From contig VXBP01003402.1 in NCBI GenBank assembly GCA_013400115.1, positions 868,001-932,000 on the forward strand: a DNA stretch of 64,000 nt, read 5' to 3'. The notes below the pieces were generated by a model, which saw only the letters and a program-made list of their open reading frames with translations, made no database searches and had not been told where the DNA came from. Made by a program: the position numbers and the translations under genes. Numbering within the stretch: the stretch's first letter is position 1; each line of letters opens with the position of its first letter. This DNA comes from Rhinopomastus cyanomelas (Eukaryota; Chordata; Aves; Bucerotiformes; Rhinopomastidae). Shown here piece after piece: positions 1 to 14,000 of the stretch.

Positions 1-701
1 TGGCACAAATGATGCTGAGAAAGTGTAGACCTGTAATAGCTGCGACTTTTAATTTGTTTTTAAAACATTACTATTGTATCTCTATCCTCTCTGGGTTTGT
101 TTCATTTGGTGATGAAACTTACCTGCAGTCCAGATGTTTTGCTGTGATGCGCAGTAAGGGGGTTTTTCTCTGCTTCTTCCTTGACAGGGTCATCTCAAAC
201 TGACTTGTCTGCATCCTTACTCCAGATCTCCAGTGTTATCTGAATTATTGGGCTTTGCAATAATTACGGGTTGGGTCTCTTTGAAGAGCTGCATTAGAAA
301 TGTAGTTTCTAAGACACATACTGATTTGATCTAGAGACACTTTGAACCAACTTTCAGTTCCAGGTTTGCTGTTGTCTTGGAACAGGCAACTCAAAAGAGG
401 CATTGGCTGATCTAGGTGAAAGGAGTTGAAGAACTTCTTATCTCTGTAGGTTGCATTATCTGTACAGCTGCTGATTGTAAATGTTTCTGCATTGATGTGT
501 GCTAATAGCTAAGTTGTTCCTAACTTCTTTTTTAGGCTGAAGTCTTTAGTCTCTCAGGCCACAAGGACAGTGAACAGTAGTTTTCCTTACTGATTTCTAG
601 CAGACTAGGATATTTACTCTGCAGTGTGTTTTGTTTTGGTTTTTTTTTTTTTTAGAAGAATTGGTTGGTTTGTTGGAGGGAGTTTTGGGGGCAGGTGAGG
701 G

Positions 702-768
702 TTGCTCAAAGAAATTCCACATGGGTTGAGAGTAGGATGGTCAGGATTGCTCAAAGAAATTCCACATG
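702..768 (+). repeat. 45-bp tandem repeat, about 1.5 copies
   Basis: The 22-mer TTGCTCAAAGAAATTCCACA+TG occurs at 702-723 and again at 747-768, a 45-bp period. It looks like a recent local duplication in the intron. Confidence 0.85.
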
Positions 769-1138
769 CTAATGTGGATTCTTCTCCGCTATTCACATTC
801 AAGTCTTGTTTGTGTTTTCTGGAATGCTCTTCTTATCTTTCCTATACAATCATTAGTTCTAATTTTGCTAGACTCCTAAAGTTTATTGAGCATATAGGCT
901 TGCCCTTTAAATTGATATCAGTATTAGCCTATCTGGCTATTTCTCAAAGCAATGCTTGAAGTTTAGATAGTGGTGACCGAATTTATTCTAAGGAGCACAG
1001 AAACCAGAAGATAGGCTGAAAAGCTCTGTAACTGTTGTTTGCTCATTCCTGGCATGTAGTCTGCTGAAGCTTTGGCTGGGAAGGCTAAAGCAACAGTACA
1101 GATCACCTTTGTAGCATTAAAAATTCTTTATGGTATGT

Positions 1139-1425
1139 CATATAATCGTAGAACAGTTTTGGCTGGAAGAGACCTTCAAGATCATTGAGTCCATTCTTTT
1201 CCCAGCACTGTCAGCACCACTATTCTAGGGATGGCGACTCAACCCCCTCCCTGGGCAGGCTGTTCCAATGCCTGACAACCCTTTCAGGAAAGAAATTCCT
1301 CCAGGCATCCAAACTGAACCTCCTCTGGAACAGCTTAAGGCCATTTTCCCTTGTCTTATCACTGGCCCCTGGGAAGAACATTGCACCCTGCCCATTGTTC
1401 ACTCTCTCCAACCAGACAGCAGTTA
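1139..1425 (-). mobile_element. CR1 LINE fragment (3' end)
   Basis: Read on the - strand, the stretch has the CR1 3' module, ending in a diverged tail near 1140. On the + strand this appears as GGCTGGAAGAGACCTTCAAG then CCTGGGCAGGCTGTTCCAA. It is 5' truncated, as usual for CR1. Two overlapping open frames here are repeat-derived. Confidence 0.85.
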
Positions 1426-3710
1426 GAAATGTATAGCTTTCTTCAAGGCAAGTGAATTTAAAAGCACAACACAGTAATCCTAATAGTAATACTGTAATCC
1501 TTATAGTAGACAGTTGTAGTTCCCAAGGTACAACTAGGGAATGTCCTGATAAATCGGTGATCTGACAAATGTAAATAGATTCAGAGTGAAACCCATATGC
1601 CAGCAACACCAGTCTGTCTTTTGTCTTGTTTGGCTCCATATGCAGTTGTAGTCTTTTGGTAATGATACTGTGAAAATAGAGGATGAATACTTTTCATTTT
1701 GGATGCTGCTACTTAAACATGTTCCCATTCCCAGCACTAGAACAGACGTTCTTTCATAATAAACCTCAGGGCTGTGGTGTGATAGAGAATTGGAAAATTA
1801 GTGATGCCTATCTAAATTTTTTTCCTAGTGCTAAGCTTAGTCTGTCCTAGGGAGGAAAAAGGGCTGTTTGTACTAGACATGCACAAATAAAAGTTCCTTT
1901 TATTTGAAGGGAAAATTTCTGATGTCTTGTCAGGTGGAAGTTATGTTGCTTCTTATTCGGTGCTATTTAACGTAATTATGAATCGAGGGGGCAAAGCTGA
2001 ATGATTCTGGCTGTGCAAACAGGAAGAAAGGGCATTTTAAGCCCTCTCTAATGGTCATGATATCCTTTTAAATTGATTCATGAATGATGTTTGTAAGAGA
2101 AATACCTCTATAGATAGACATTTCCAATAATACTAGTGTTTCAGGAATTTTGAATTAATGCTTTTAAATTATGTATGTTGAATATGTTGATAACTTTAAT
2201 TATGCTTTTAAAATGCTTTTTTCCAGCTTCTTGTGTAGAATAATTATTAGGTAATTTGTTACTTCAAAGCTGTCATTCCCTTTATTTTCTGCGCAATACT
2301 GTTAAAGAAGGCAGAACACTTCTGTCTCTTTGTTTTAGATTTCTTTTGTTTTTCACCTTGATTCTCTACCTACTACATGATGTTGTTCTCCTGGGTTCTG
2401 TCTCAACATTACTTACATGTTGTTGTGACAGGATTAGAATTGAGAATTTCAGTTAGAGGAATCTTACTTTGAAATATCCTAAAGCTGAAAATGAAGATCA
2501 GTATGAAGCTTGCTTAAGATTTCAGTTACAGTCAGAAAAGAGCATATGGAAAGAGAATAAATTAGGTTTTCAGAAGCTGAACAACAGAGCAGAACACTTA
2601 TGAGTGCACAGGAGTCCTGTGTATTTTGAGGAAAGCAAGGGTGGACAGTGGAACATCTTTTTAAAAGAAAAGCAAAACCATTTAAAATTGATAAATGAAA
2701 GATAACCAATATGCAATTAGCAGCTACATGATAATCAGACAAGTTATTAGTATACTAGAAAGGTATATGTGTATACATCTATACACCTAAAATGTACGTA
2801 TGTGTAATACATTTAGAAATACTTTTAAATATTTTTAAATAACAGGTTGTTTATAGTTAGTGTGTGTATTTGTTTCCTACTGATTTCAGGAGGCTAAACC
2901 TCCCACTGGTAGATTCACTCATGTTCCGAGTACTGAGTAAGGCAGAACTCTGGTATAACAAGGCATGGTGACTTCTGTGTTCTGGCAAACAGATATTGAC
3001 AGTGAACACCTTTGTGCTAGAAACAGCCTTTGTTGGAAGGAAAGAAGCATTATTTTTTGCTTCCCTGTTATTTTATGGGTGTAGAATAGAAATGTTAATT
3101 ATGCCTTTTCAGGTATACAGAAGACATTTCTGGTCTTTCAGAAATAAAGCATTCCCAGTTGTAATTTTCCTTGCTTGCTTTTACAGTCTATCAGAGCATG
3201 ATTAAAGCTCCTTACTGGCACTGTTTTATGTGGTGCTCTTGCTGTCCTCATAGTGTTCTTCAGTTAATGGTTTCATAAACTTTCAGAGTGGATTCTGAGA
3301 CACTTTAAAGGCTGCTAATCATTCATTGGCTTAAAAAGTTAAGAAAATTGTGACTTGCTTGGCTGCAAAAGGTGAATTAGTCTTTGCTTTTGTTCTGATT
3401 TGAGTTAGAATTAGTTCTATTCAGAGATTTTGCTTTTCATCTCAGTCTCTTCTAACTAACTGCAGCTTCTGCAGTCAACAGCACATCTGTGCGACCAGGA
3501 GCTGCTTCACTAGTGATAACACTGGGTGTTTACGGTTACTAACACGAGCTGAAGTGCAGAAAGGCTCTTGCTTAGATTTGCAACTGCGGAGATCAAGGTC
3601 ACTGCTAAATCTTGTGCCACACTGGAGTGTAGTGAGAGAGAGACCGCACCTGCAGGGAGGAGGGGACAGGACAGGTGACTCTACACTGACCAAAGGGTAT
3701 TTGATCCCAT

Positions 3711-3732
3711 AGACGTCATATTTGGTATAAAG
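3711..3732 (+). promoter_or_regulatory. CRE-like plus TATA-like pair (speculative)
   Basis: AGACGTCA (one mismatch to the cAMP response element) at 3711-3718 is followed by TATAAAG at 3726-3732, in a locally GC-richer patch (about 3480-3970). It could be a decayed LTR promoter or chance. Confidence 0.18.
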
Positions 3733-6700
3733 CTGAGGCACCTCGAGGGTCCTCCCTTTTTTCTATCCCGTTGGCCTCTGCCTGTCATCTTCAGTGGCCG
3801 GTGTCTGAGGAGGAGGACTTCGTCCGTTTTACCTTCTGTGTATCCCTGCATTTCTGAACCCAGCTTCTGCATGTGGTTCCTGTCTACCGCCGAGTCCAGT
3901 CTGGGCCCTGCCCTGCATCTACATTAGTGGTGATGGTGATGTATCTGCTAGCAGGGGGGTTGGGGTCGCTGTTGGTTGGGTATGTATTTCATATAACCAT
4001 TATTTTCTTTAAAGCTGGTTTGTTTTCTTTTCCAATCAGTAAGGCTCTCTTTATTATTCCCTTCCCCTTTTGGGGAGGGAGGGGGATGAATATAGAGCAT
4101 TCATCTGGTGGCTGGCCCAGCCTCACCCATGATAGCTTTTAGCAAAGCTAAATCAGTGTGTCTTTGAAATTCAATCACTCTTTAAAACAGAGTGGTTTTC
4201 ATTTTTTTTTCCCATAAACCAGCAGACCTAAGGCAATTTTTCATAGTGTCTTAGCATCTCTGATGAGAAAGTGAAGAACTTCTGCCCTGCTTGTACTCTT
4301 TGACAATTATTAGTCAATCCTGAAACACTGCAGTTTGCAGATAGATGTTTTAAGGTACTGGTTTCATTTTGATTAAAATACTCTCTTGTGATGTGTGACA
4401 TCTTAGTGGCTAGTAATGAGCAGCTCATCAATGAGTAACTGGCCAAGGAGTAATGGCTGGGCTGGTCTCTTGCCCAAAGGTAGTAACAACTCCCCACCCA
4501 GTAACTAGAGTGCTGTGAACATCCACAAATTTTACAGAACAGATAGATCTGGGAAACATGTGAGGTAGGAAAAGTTACTGTTTGGTGTTCTCTGCAAAAT
4601 CACAGGATTTGTGGCTTTCACAGTCCAAGGCAGTGCCACCTTTCATGGAAAGCAGCATTTCAGCTTTCTGAGATGGATAGACCAATGAAGTTTTTATATC
4701 ATCAAAATTAAAACTTTATCTTGGTTTTAAGTGTGACAGATTTCTCATTAGAATGAATGCAGTCATCTCAGTTGTCTTAAAACATACGAGGCCAGAAGAA
4801 AATGTATCGTGTAATGATGAAAAAAGTATTCAGTTTCTCAATAAAGTGTGAAGAGTTAGCCGGTTACAACTAACCCAAATGAATGGAGTTCCACTTCACA
4901 AGGTATTTCTGGTCCTTGATGTGGCAGGTTTTGTCATTCTTGCTGCCTCCCCTTTCCTATTTTATGTCTCACACTAATGTTGGACACATTCAGACACCAG
5001 GTTTAACACAGATTTCACTAGTAGAACCTTCTGAAGAGGTGTCTCTTGAGCAAACTGTTGTTTTATTGATTTTTCTTGGCTCTGTGTGTACTGCACATCT
5101 ATGTTTCTAAATAACTTGGGAGATAATTCTACATGAACTTTAAGTCTTACGATAGGAAAACATAAATTGACTATATTTTTCTATTTGAGGTTAATATATA
5201 TAGGCCAAATGTTGTTTTTTTGTGCTGAAGATAAAGTTTTGAACAAAATATCACTTTAAGTTCTGCGGAAACTGGTGGTGAAATTCTAATGAATTAACAT
5301 AAAGACTTACAGCCATGCCAAATGCTTCTGAAAATCCTGGTAGAAATGGATTACATTTCAGTGAATCAAAATACTTATTACTTAAACACGGGGGGAAAAG
5401 GCATTGATATGACACAAGTATTTAATGATCTTTAAAAGCTCAGTGCTGAGCTTTTAACCTTCCCAGGAAAACTAGCTAATACTTACATTAAAAATTCACA
5501 AAATGCTCTCATTTTTCAGGGGTAGCTGTGGAAGAAGACATCTGCTTGTTAACATGGCAACCACAGTTGAAATATTAACTTTCACTATTTGGCATGAGAA
5601 TTGAGCGTAGTAGGTTTTTTTAAGATCCAGAATGTTAAGTTATATGTGGCTTCCAGTTAGGGAACCTGCAAATGAGCAGCTTTTATGTGGACTGCTCTGC
5701 GATGAGAGTTGATGGATGTATGGATATCACATAAAAAAAGTAACGTACCCCACCCTGTCAATATACAGCTGCTGTTCTAAGGCTTTGCTGAGGTTCTGGG
5801 GCTAATTCTGCAGGATACAATTAGAATTTTATGAGTGATTGACTACAACAGAAAATGTTCAGAAAAGGACTGCAGAAATACAGAATTGGTAGTTGATACA
5901 ATAAAAACATTTAAAACTCCAAACCAAGACAAAATTCATCTGAAAAATGTCCATTTTAGTAACATCTGTATATTAAAATGTTATATGGAACTTCACCAGA
6001 GGTTTTTTAATCCTTCATTCATTTTAGTACAGTCATATTGTCTGTGTAACAGTGCTCTGCTTTGGAACCTAAAATGTGAAGACACTAAACTTTTGACCTG
6101 GGGTAAATGTTGCTGTGTACAATGCATTATACGCAACTGGCAAAGTAAAAACTGCATTTTTTCTGAGCTCTGGTTTATGGAAAAAATAGTGTATTGGGCT
6201 GCAATGCCTGACAGCTGACATTTGTCAAGGGTAACATGAGCTTTACTCATTCTCACATTTTTAAGCAGCTTTCAAAGCTTTACATGTAGACACGTGTTCG
6301 GCATATGTCTTGCAGCTTTGAACATTTTGTTCTAAAGATGTTAACTCTCATTAAGATGAGAATCCAAACTGCAAACCCGTAATGGTTTTCGTTTATCAAA
6401 TGCAGTCGCAACGTTAGCACTTTGTAAACTGGTACTGTAGTGTCAAACAGTCATCTTTAAAGATGGAAAATACTTTTTCCTTATTTTTCCCTGTTACTGC
6501 TTTAGTGAACTTCAGGCTATCAGCACGCAGGTTTGCTTTGCGTGGATGACACTCTCAGAGAAATGGTCTAGAAAACCAGAAGTTAAAAGCAGTAAAAATG
6601 TGATTTCTTATTAGAATAAGATGCAAAAGCTTATATTTAAGAATGAAAACAAACAGAAGATGCTTTTTCTGTGATGAGCAAATCATCTGGTTGCCATGTT

Positions 6701-8955
6701 AATATCTGTATAGCTGTTTGTGTGCTTTGGCCAAGTGAGGAAAAGCTTGATCTGCTTGCTTGGAATGTCCTGAAGAATTATGTGATTGTCTTGAAATTTT
6801 AAAAACTGCATGTGATTATTCTTGTTTAATAATCCTCTTACAGAGGGAATTGCATGGAGGAAATTATTATTTTCAGATTTTACAAATATGCTGCCAGCCT
6901 ATGTAGTTTGCTGGTCTATTTTTAGACTCAGTTTCCCAAATACTTCAGTAACTCAGTGCAGTGCTCATCGGATCACTGTACTAATGCCAGAGAACTAGAA
7001 ACCATGGATGGTGACTCCTAAAGATAAAATAAAAGGATATGATATGACTGTTATAGTAATGATTTTTAATTGCTCATTTGTGTTGATAGTAAAGGGGAAA
7101 AAAGTGTACCTAATACTCTTACTAAATGCTTTGTCCTAACAGTACTGCCATTAACATCAAATCCTCTTAGTTTCACTTCTGTAAATTAATTATCATGGAA
7201 GTAATTTCAGATTGCCTAAGAAGTAGTTTTCTTTCTTCTTTAAATAATACCCATATTGCTCAAGTAAAAGATAAAGTCTGCTGCCAGTCTGCAATTCAGG
7301 CTTTGCTGGACTGGTTTGTTTAAAAACTGGAGATTCAGGATGAGATATCTTAGCTCCAGTTTGGAAACGGGGGGGTTTTGAAACATTAGTTGATCTCCTA
7401 AGGGACAGAGTAGGTTCACAGTGTTGTTTGTGGTGTTCTGGATTGAAGTCAGCCAAAATTGTGGTCAGCTCTTCTCCACTTATTTGCTGAATTTAAAATG
7501 TTAAGTTACTTCTCTCGGATAATTTCAAGAATTTGATAAAGCTTAATCAGGTATTAAATGTCATACAGGCAAAAAACAAGTAGGAGTAAGAAGACAATGG
7601 AAAAGATGCCCCTCTCTTGAGCTTGTTGGTCTTGAAGTAATCTATATATTTTAATGGCTGTCCTTAACAGGCTTGCACATTCATTTAAAGAAGTGAGTGT
7701 GGAGATTGTGTTTGAAAATGTCAAAAGAAGAAAAAAAGATTACTTCATTTAGGACTTTGCTTTGACTCAGGAGTTGGACTCCATCAAAGTTTTTTCCAGC
7801 CCAGGCTATTCTGTGACTGAGTTGGTTGGTTAAATTTGGTTTGCAGGCACAAGCTGTGTGAATGGCAGACAATATCCTTTTATAAACAGGAATGAAATGT
7901 TAGTGTCATTGTGCCAGGATGATTGTTTTTAATTACCCATGAGTATCTGTGTATTACAGGTAATACAGAACATTGATTTTTCTCTTTACCAGTATCCCTC
8001 ATAATTTGCCTGTTGTTTATGGAGTACTGGTAGAATGATGAGCAATTGGATCTCTTACAAATGTTAGCTTTTCCTCCTGTCTAGACATGTTTCTATACTT
8101 TTCATCCCATGAAATCTTTCTTCCATGCTTCCCACCTGTCTAGGTTCAAGGAAGCTAATCTACTGTGTACAGGGGCACATCTTTCACAGGGGAAAGCTCT
8201 TCTGTGACCTCTCTTGAGATATTTTGGATTACTTTGGAAGCCTGTGTAAATGTATTTGCAGTCACACACCATGATTTTTGCAGACAGTGATACTTAAGTG
8301 TTTTTGTAGTATTGAAGGCAGCAAATAAGTTGTGTTGTAGCTTGAAGCTCATCTATCCTTTCTTGTCTAGTTCCAGTGGTTGAATTAGTGTCTTAATTTC
8401 AAAGTTGTAACCCACATGTTGTGAAAGTGAGCACATAAAGGTCTTAGAGTGAAAAGCTTTCTTTGAGTTAGATTTTGTTTGGCTTTCTTAATTTGATGCC
8501 AAGTTAGATCTATGCTAAGGCAAATGTTGAGAGAACATATTTCTGCTTGCAAAACTTTTCTTGCTTTATTTGCTGTTTTTCCTTGAGTAGTGGCTGTAGG
8601 CATCATTCTGCAAACCTGTAGATGGTAAGAATTATTGATGGAAAGCATTTTGTGGTAATAAAAATGGATGAGTAGCTTTATCTTTATCAGTGCTGGTCAC
8701 TGATACTGAACATAAAATCATAGTGGGGACCATCACAGTGGTGATGAGATGGTGCATCACCATGGTGCAATGAGAGCGTGGTGGTGAGAGCCATGCACAG
8801 TGCTGTACTGCTGCTGCAGAGACTGTGTGCAGAACTCAGTTTATGGTTCTGAATGAGTCAAAGTCTTAAGTGAGCTGCAGTATGGGGATGGTGTTTTGCT
8901 GTGTGTTCTTATGGGTTGCTTTTCTGCTTTCACGTATTTCACAGGTACCCTTACA

Positions 8956-9210
8956 ATCATGGAATCATAGAATCATGGCTGGAAAGGACCTCCAGGATCA
9001 AGTTCAGCCCACATCCCAGCATCTTCCTAACCCCTAGACCATGGCCTAAAGTAACACATCAACTCATTTTTTTCTTAATGCCTCCAGGGATGGTGACTCT
9101 ACCACCTCCCTGGGCAGCCTGTTCCAGTACCCAACCACTCTCTCAGGAAAGAACTTCTTCCTAAGATCCAATCTAAACCTCCTCTGACACAACTTGAGGC
9201 CATTACATCC
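8956..9210 (-). mobile_element. CR1 LINE fragment (3' end)
   Basis: The + strand shows ATCATAGAATCATGGCTGG, then the CCCTGGGCAGCCTGTTCCAG module. This is the reverse complement of a CR1 3' end, with little divergence in the tail. Confidence 0.9.
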
Positions 9211-10419
9211 TAGGAAAGGGAGGAGGTGATGTCACACACGTAATTTTTTAATGCATTGGCTAGAAGTGTGTTCTCCCTGTTTGCATTAAGGAACTGGTAC
9301 GCCTATTGCACATATCCTAAAATGCATCAGTGCTACTCTGCTTCTGTGTTTAGAATTTTGTCATTACAGTGGCCAAACATTCCCAGCTCAAGAGTAATTT
9401 AATTAAATAAAGGGTGTTTAAAATGACTTTGTTCTGAGGTAGGTATGATGTAGATGTGACACTTTACTACTATAATGGTGCTAGTGAATCTACCCATGTT
9501 AAAAAGTTTGTAGTTTTGATTTTCACAGTCACAGGTAATATTGTAGTTTTTAATACATTTTTATATTAAAATCTGACTTAGTTAATGTAGGAAGAAAAGC
9601 ACAATTACTTTTACAACCTATTTGTGTATCTCAGTTTCAGGTTGCAGTACTGCTAGGGTTTTGTTTCTGTGGGATTGTTTTTTGGTTGGTTTTTTTTTTC
9701 CCAAATCTCATTATATTTGCCCTTTCTTTTCAAACCCCAACTGTGATAGTGACATAAATAGCAAAGCATCTCATTTTTCATTTAAAATCTGATTCTATTC
9801 CCCCAGTGCTTGAAAAGAAATTTTGAAAATATTGACAGCTTACCGTAAAGTCTGACAGAAGAAAATACCAAAGCAGGGAGCTTCTGAAAGTCTGTTAAAA
9901 ATAGATAAATATGAGGTTTAGTTATAGATGGTTGTAAAGGGGAAATAAAACACCCAAAACCTGAGCTGCATGAGTCAAGGTTTCACCAAATCCTTTATTG
10001 ATTTCTGGTTCATAAGTGGTTGAAATTTTGTCTTGTAGGAAAAACTATATTTTAAGAATCATGATATATTTATCTCGGTACATAGGGTTACTCTGTGTTA
10101 CTCTATGACTAGGAAGCTTCCCAGTAAAGCTCTGTCAGCAAACCCAGTAAAATCACATTTCATAATAGCAAAGAAGTTTCTGTACAAGTTCCCAAAGTAA
10201 AATTATATTGGCAAGTACATTTTTTCCACTTCACTAGAAAGATCCATGTATTCAAACTGGTTAAAAGATTTTTTTAATAATGGAAAATGACAAGAAATTG
10301 TAGTTCAGTCTGAGGATCATATTAGTCACAGGAATTTGGTGCAACTTTTCTTTTTTACACTGAATAAGCCATACCTTTTCAGAAGTTGTACTGTGTTGGC
10401 TGGTTTTCTTGCAGTTTTA

Positions 10420-11000
10420 TTCATGTGCTCAGTGATATTATTTAGTGTAGCTTCTCCCATCCCTACCCTTCTGTCATACCCTACCTATGGAGGGAATTCA
10501 GTCAGGGTATGAATGTTGGATTCACTGGTCTGTAGTTCTTCAGAGTTTCTCAGAACTCTTTGTGTGAGTAGGAGCTATGCTGGTCACTTGCCAGTCCTCT
10601 GGTATAGTGGCCACTTGCGATGGCAGATGGTGCAGTTTGGCCAGCAGATCTGAAGATTCACATTTGAACCCTTCCTTGGACAGACGATGTTGTGGTGACT
10701 GATGAACACCTGTATGTTTGGTTTAATAATTCCTGTATAACCCCTTAGTATTGATTTTGCTGGAAGTGGGGAGCTCTCCAAAATCTTCGGTGGTCAAGGC
10801 CAACGTGAAGAGATTTTCAGAGCTCTGGCTTTATTCTATCTCCATTTTTATGCATTTGCCATGAAGAAGTCCACTGTCTCCTTAGCTGGCTTCCTGCTTC
10901 TGACGTGTTATTTAAACATCTTGTTATTATCAGTTAGAGTTCAGTACACAGCACTCATCTAGTTCTTTTTTTAGTTCTGTATTTCCTGTTTACGTTCACC
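10420..11000 (-). mobile_element. Old, degenerate LINE (CR1/L3-like) remnant
   Basis: Phrases such as GGTCTGTAGTTCTTCAGAG, GCTGGTCACTTGCCAGTCCT and CTTAGCTGGCTTCCTGCTTC resemble reverse-transcriptase regions of old amniote CR1/L3-type LINEs on the - strand. Boundaries and family are uncertain, since this rests on recalled similarity. Confidence 0.4.
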
Positions 11001-14000
11001 GTGTTCTGTGGGTATTTAAGTTCTTCCCATCTAGACAAGCTTTCCTCATATGAGGTGCTAACCTTTTCTCTGTGCTATCCCCGTTTAGCTTACAGAGCCC
11101 TATAGGTATTTTTTTACTGGTTTTGTGCTCTGCTTCAAAAGCCATGTAGGTGTAGCAGCTATTATGCAGGACTGATGTGAGAGCCAGCAACGTTTGTCTC
11201 TCTCCATCGCATCATCATATAGTGACAATGTAATCACTTTTCCATCTTGGGGTCTGTAGGTGTGTGGTGATGTCCTCACATATGAGCAGAGATGTGTCAG
11301 TTAATATTCCCCACTGCTTCTCATCTGCAAGATGTTTTTTAAACACAGATAACTTTATAGGAGAATAATACCATCCTTGAGAATTTCTGTGATTGCATGT
11401 GTGAGTGTTAACTGATTTCCTTTTCATCATTAAGACTATTTAAGATATTTGGTTTTAATACTTTGAACTGGGGCTACAAACTATCTTATATTAGAGTATT
11501 GGATTTATTTATTCATTATATGTTAGTTCCTTCAGACATTGTCAGGCAGTGTATATGACTGTGTCTAATGTTGGAAAGGCCTTTAGCAGAATTGTAAGTA
11601 GTCTTAGAAATTGTCTTCACTGAATGCATATAATGTAACTTAAGACTTGTCTAAGTTTTAAATCTGAAATTTAAGTTAAATAACTTGGAATTTGCAGTGA
11701 ATGTAATTCTTTGTAGTGTGCCAGCGCTACCTGTACAAAAGTCTTACTAAAAACAAAACTTAGGATTTGAAAGGACTTTTTGGTCTTACAGTAGGTGCAT
11801 TCAAAGTTTATTAACTTAATTTTAAGTTCCAATCCTGTTGGTCACAAAGATCTCCTAAACACTGTGAAAATTTGTAATGATAATGAAATTAACATCTGGC
11901 GAGTTCCAGTAAGAAATCCTCTTCTGTTTTCTGCTGTTGATATTTCTCTTAAGTTCTGATCTCCTTTCTCTGATGGACAGGCAGTAATGGGTGTTGAGGT
12001 CCATAGAAATGCCTGGCTTTATTTGCTGCATGGAAGTGCCCTAAAAGCAATATTTGATTGCTTTTACAAAATGCATCCATCATACCTAGCTGCATTCTTT
12101 TTCTTCTGCAAAGACATGTGTTTTCTTTTCCTCTGTGTCTGAGTCGGATTCATGCCTTTCTGCCCGATTCTTCCAAACATGGTAATCAGCTAACAGGTCC
12201 AGCTAGAGAGAGACTAATGTGGTTATGGCACATGATGCTTCCAAACTGCATTTTACAGAACTGTTCCCATCTTCACGTTCCCAGCAGAAAGGCCCTTCTG
12301 CCTTCCTCCCCCCACACCCTCCATTACGGTTGTATAAGGCGGCTATTGTCTCCATTCATATTGAGATGTCACAGATGTGTATACTCTTCTGCCTTCTTTT
12401 CTGTCTTGCAGCTCTAATGACCACCACTCCTTTGATTCTTTTCTCAGGCAAATTGACATAGGCTATACAGAAGGAAATTTAGGTCACAAATAATCTTTAG
12501 ATTATTCTACTCGAGTGAGAGGAAGATTCAGCTGAGCGTGCATTTGTGTGTACCAGAAATTTATCACAAAATATGGCAAAATTAGTTTCCTCCAACAAAT
12601 GCATTTTGTCTTCTTGGAGATCATTGACTTCAAATTACCAGCAAGTAATTTACCAGTGTTAGTGTGAGATATAAGTGCGCACTTGAAAGAGCTTTAGAGC
12701 CGTGTGGATGCTTTTTTCCCCCCTCTAGAGATTAAAATCAGAGTTATTCTCCTGCACTGTTAAAACAACTATGGGTATTAGGAATTGCTAATTTGAAATT
12801 GAAATTTGTTTTAATGTGTTTTCACTTAAAAATTAATAGAGCTATTTCTGTTCTGTTTTGAGATCAGTTTCCTTGTCTGTCCAAATAATGGGTTCAGGAT
12901 GTAGCTCTAAGCATGGATATAGCTTTTTTTAGCAGTACCTGGGACATCATGTGTGTTACCACTCCAGGGTCTGAACACTGAGATGTAATGGTAGGCAATT
13001 TGTATCTGCTCACAGATCCTATTAGCTGAACAGCCCTACAGATGGGTGAGTTGAGCAGGCAGCAACAGTCTTCTCTTCATTAAGAGCATTATTTCTGTAA
13101 GCAAACAGCTTCCTTTTGTACATGCTCCTCAGGCAAGCTAGAAAAAGCCATGTGTGTAGACAAAGCTGACACAGCAAAAGAAAACTCTTGTGCTTTGCAT
13201 TACAGCTCTGAATGCCTTGTGCCAAATTTTATGGTTGGTTGCTCTATTTTCAGTTAAAACTAACGCGTGGAGAGTATTTTAGCAGGTCACTCTTAAGCCT
13301 TTTCTGGGCTGAGTTTTGCCTCTTGTCTATTCTCACTCAAAGGGTAAAAAAATCGACAGGTACAGCATCATTCCTAGTTATTTTACAGGATACTGTGATT
13401 ACCAAGTTATTTAAGCTGTTTCTCATTATTGTTTGTCTCTTTCTTTGCAATAACAGAATGTGATTCCTCCAGACACTTGTGGCCTTCACAGTGATGTGTG
13501 TTTCAGCTGTCTGCACATTTCTGCCAGCAGGCCACGCCATTTCTGATCAATGCGTTGGTCTGGAAGAGAGGCTTGGTAGTGTGGGATGGTCAACATGTTT
13601 TTGTAGGACTGGCTTGGAGCGTTTAGGAAATCAGACAGAAATGACTGAGTCCCAGCCTATCTGCTGGGGCCTTAAGTATGGTTTACATTTCCTGTTGATT
13701 TGGCTGTGTTTAACTTCTACTAATATCAAAGTCTGCCTTGGAGCATCATTAATGAAATATGTCTTCCAGTCTTTATCACATTATACTGTGGTGTTTTCTT
13801 GGTGTTTGTGCTAAGGAAGTCTTGAGAGATGGCGATTTTTTTCAAAGGTTAGTATTGCAAACTAATTTGCTAATTATGTAACAAACTGTGTTAGAGACGG
13901 AGAACAATAGATTGTAGTCTAGGCAATAACATAAAAGGTTCTTGAATCTGGAGTTCATACTTTGTAGATCTGATTTTGTGCCGTTTGTAGAAGTATAAGG

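Noticed and set aside
1220..1639. 139-codon open frame on - strand
   Set aside because: Its C-terminal half is CR1 sequence and its N-terminal half is unique intron; no family match.
8700..8800. Quasi-palindromic CACCATGGTG-rich patch that might be a hairpin RNA
   Set aside because: The pairing is short and interrupted; no microRNA-like stem could be drawn.
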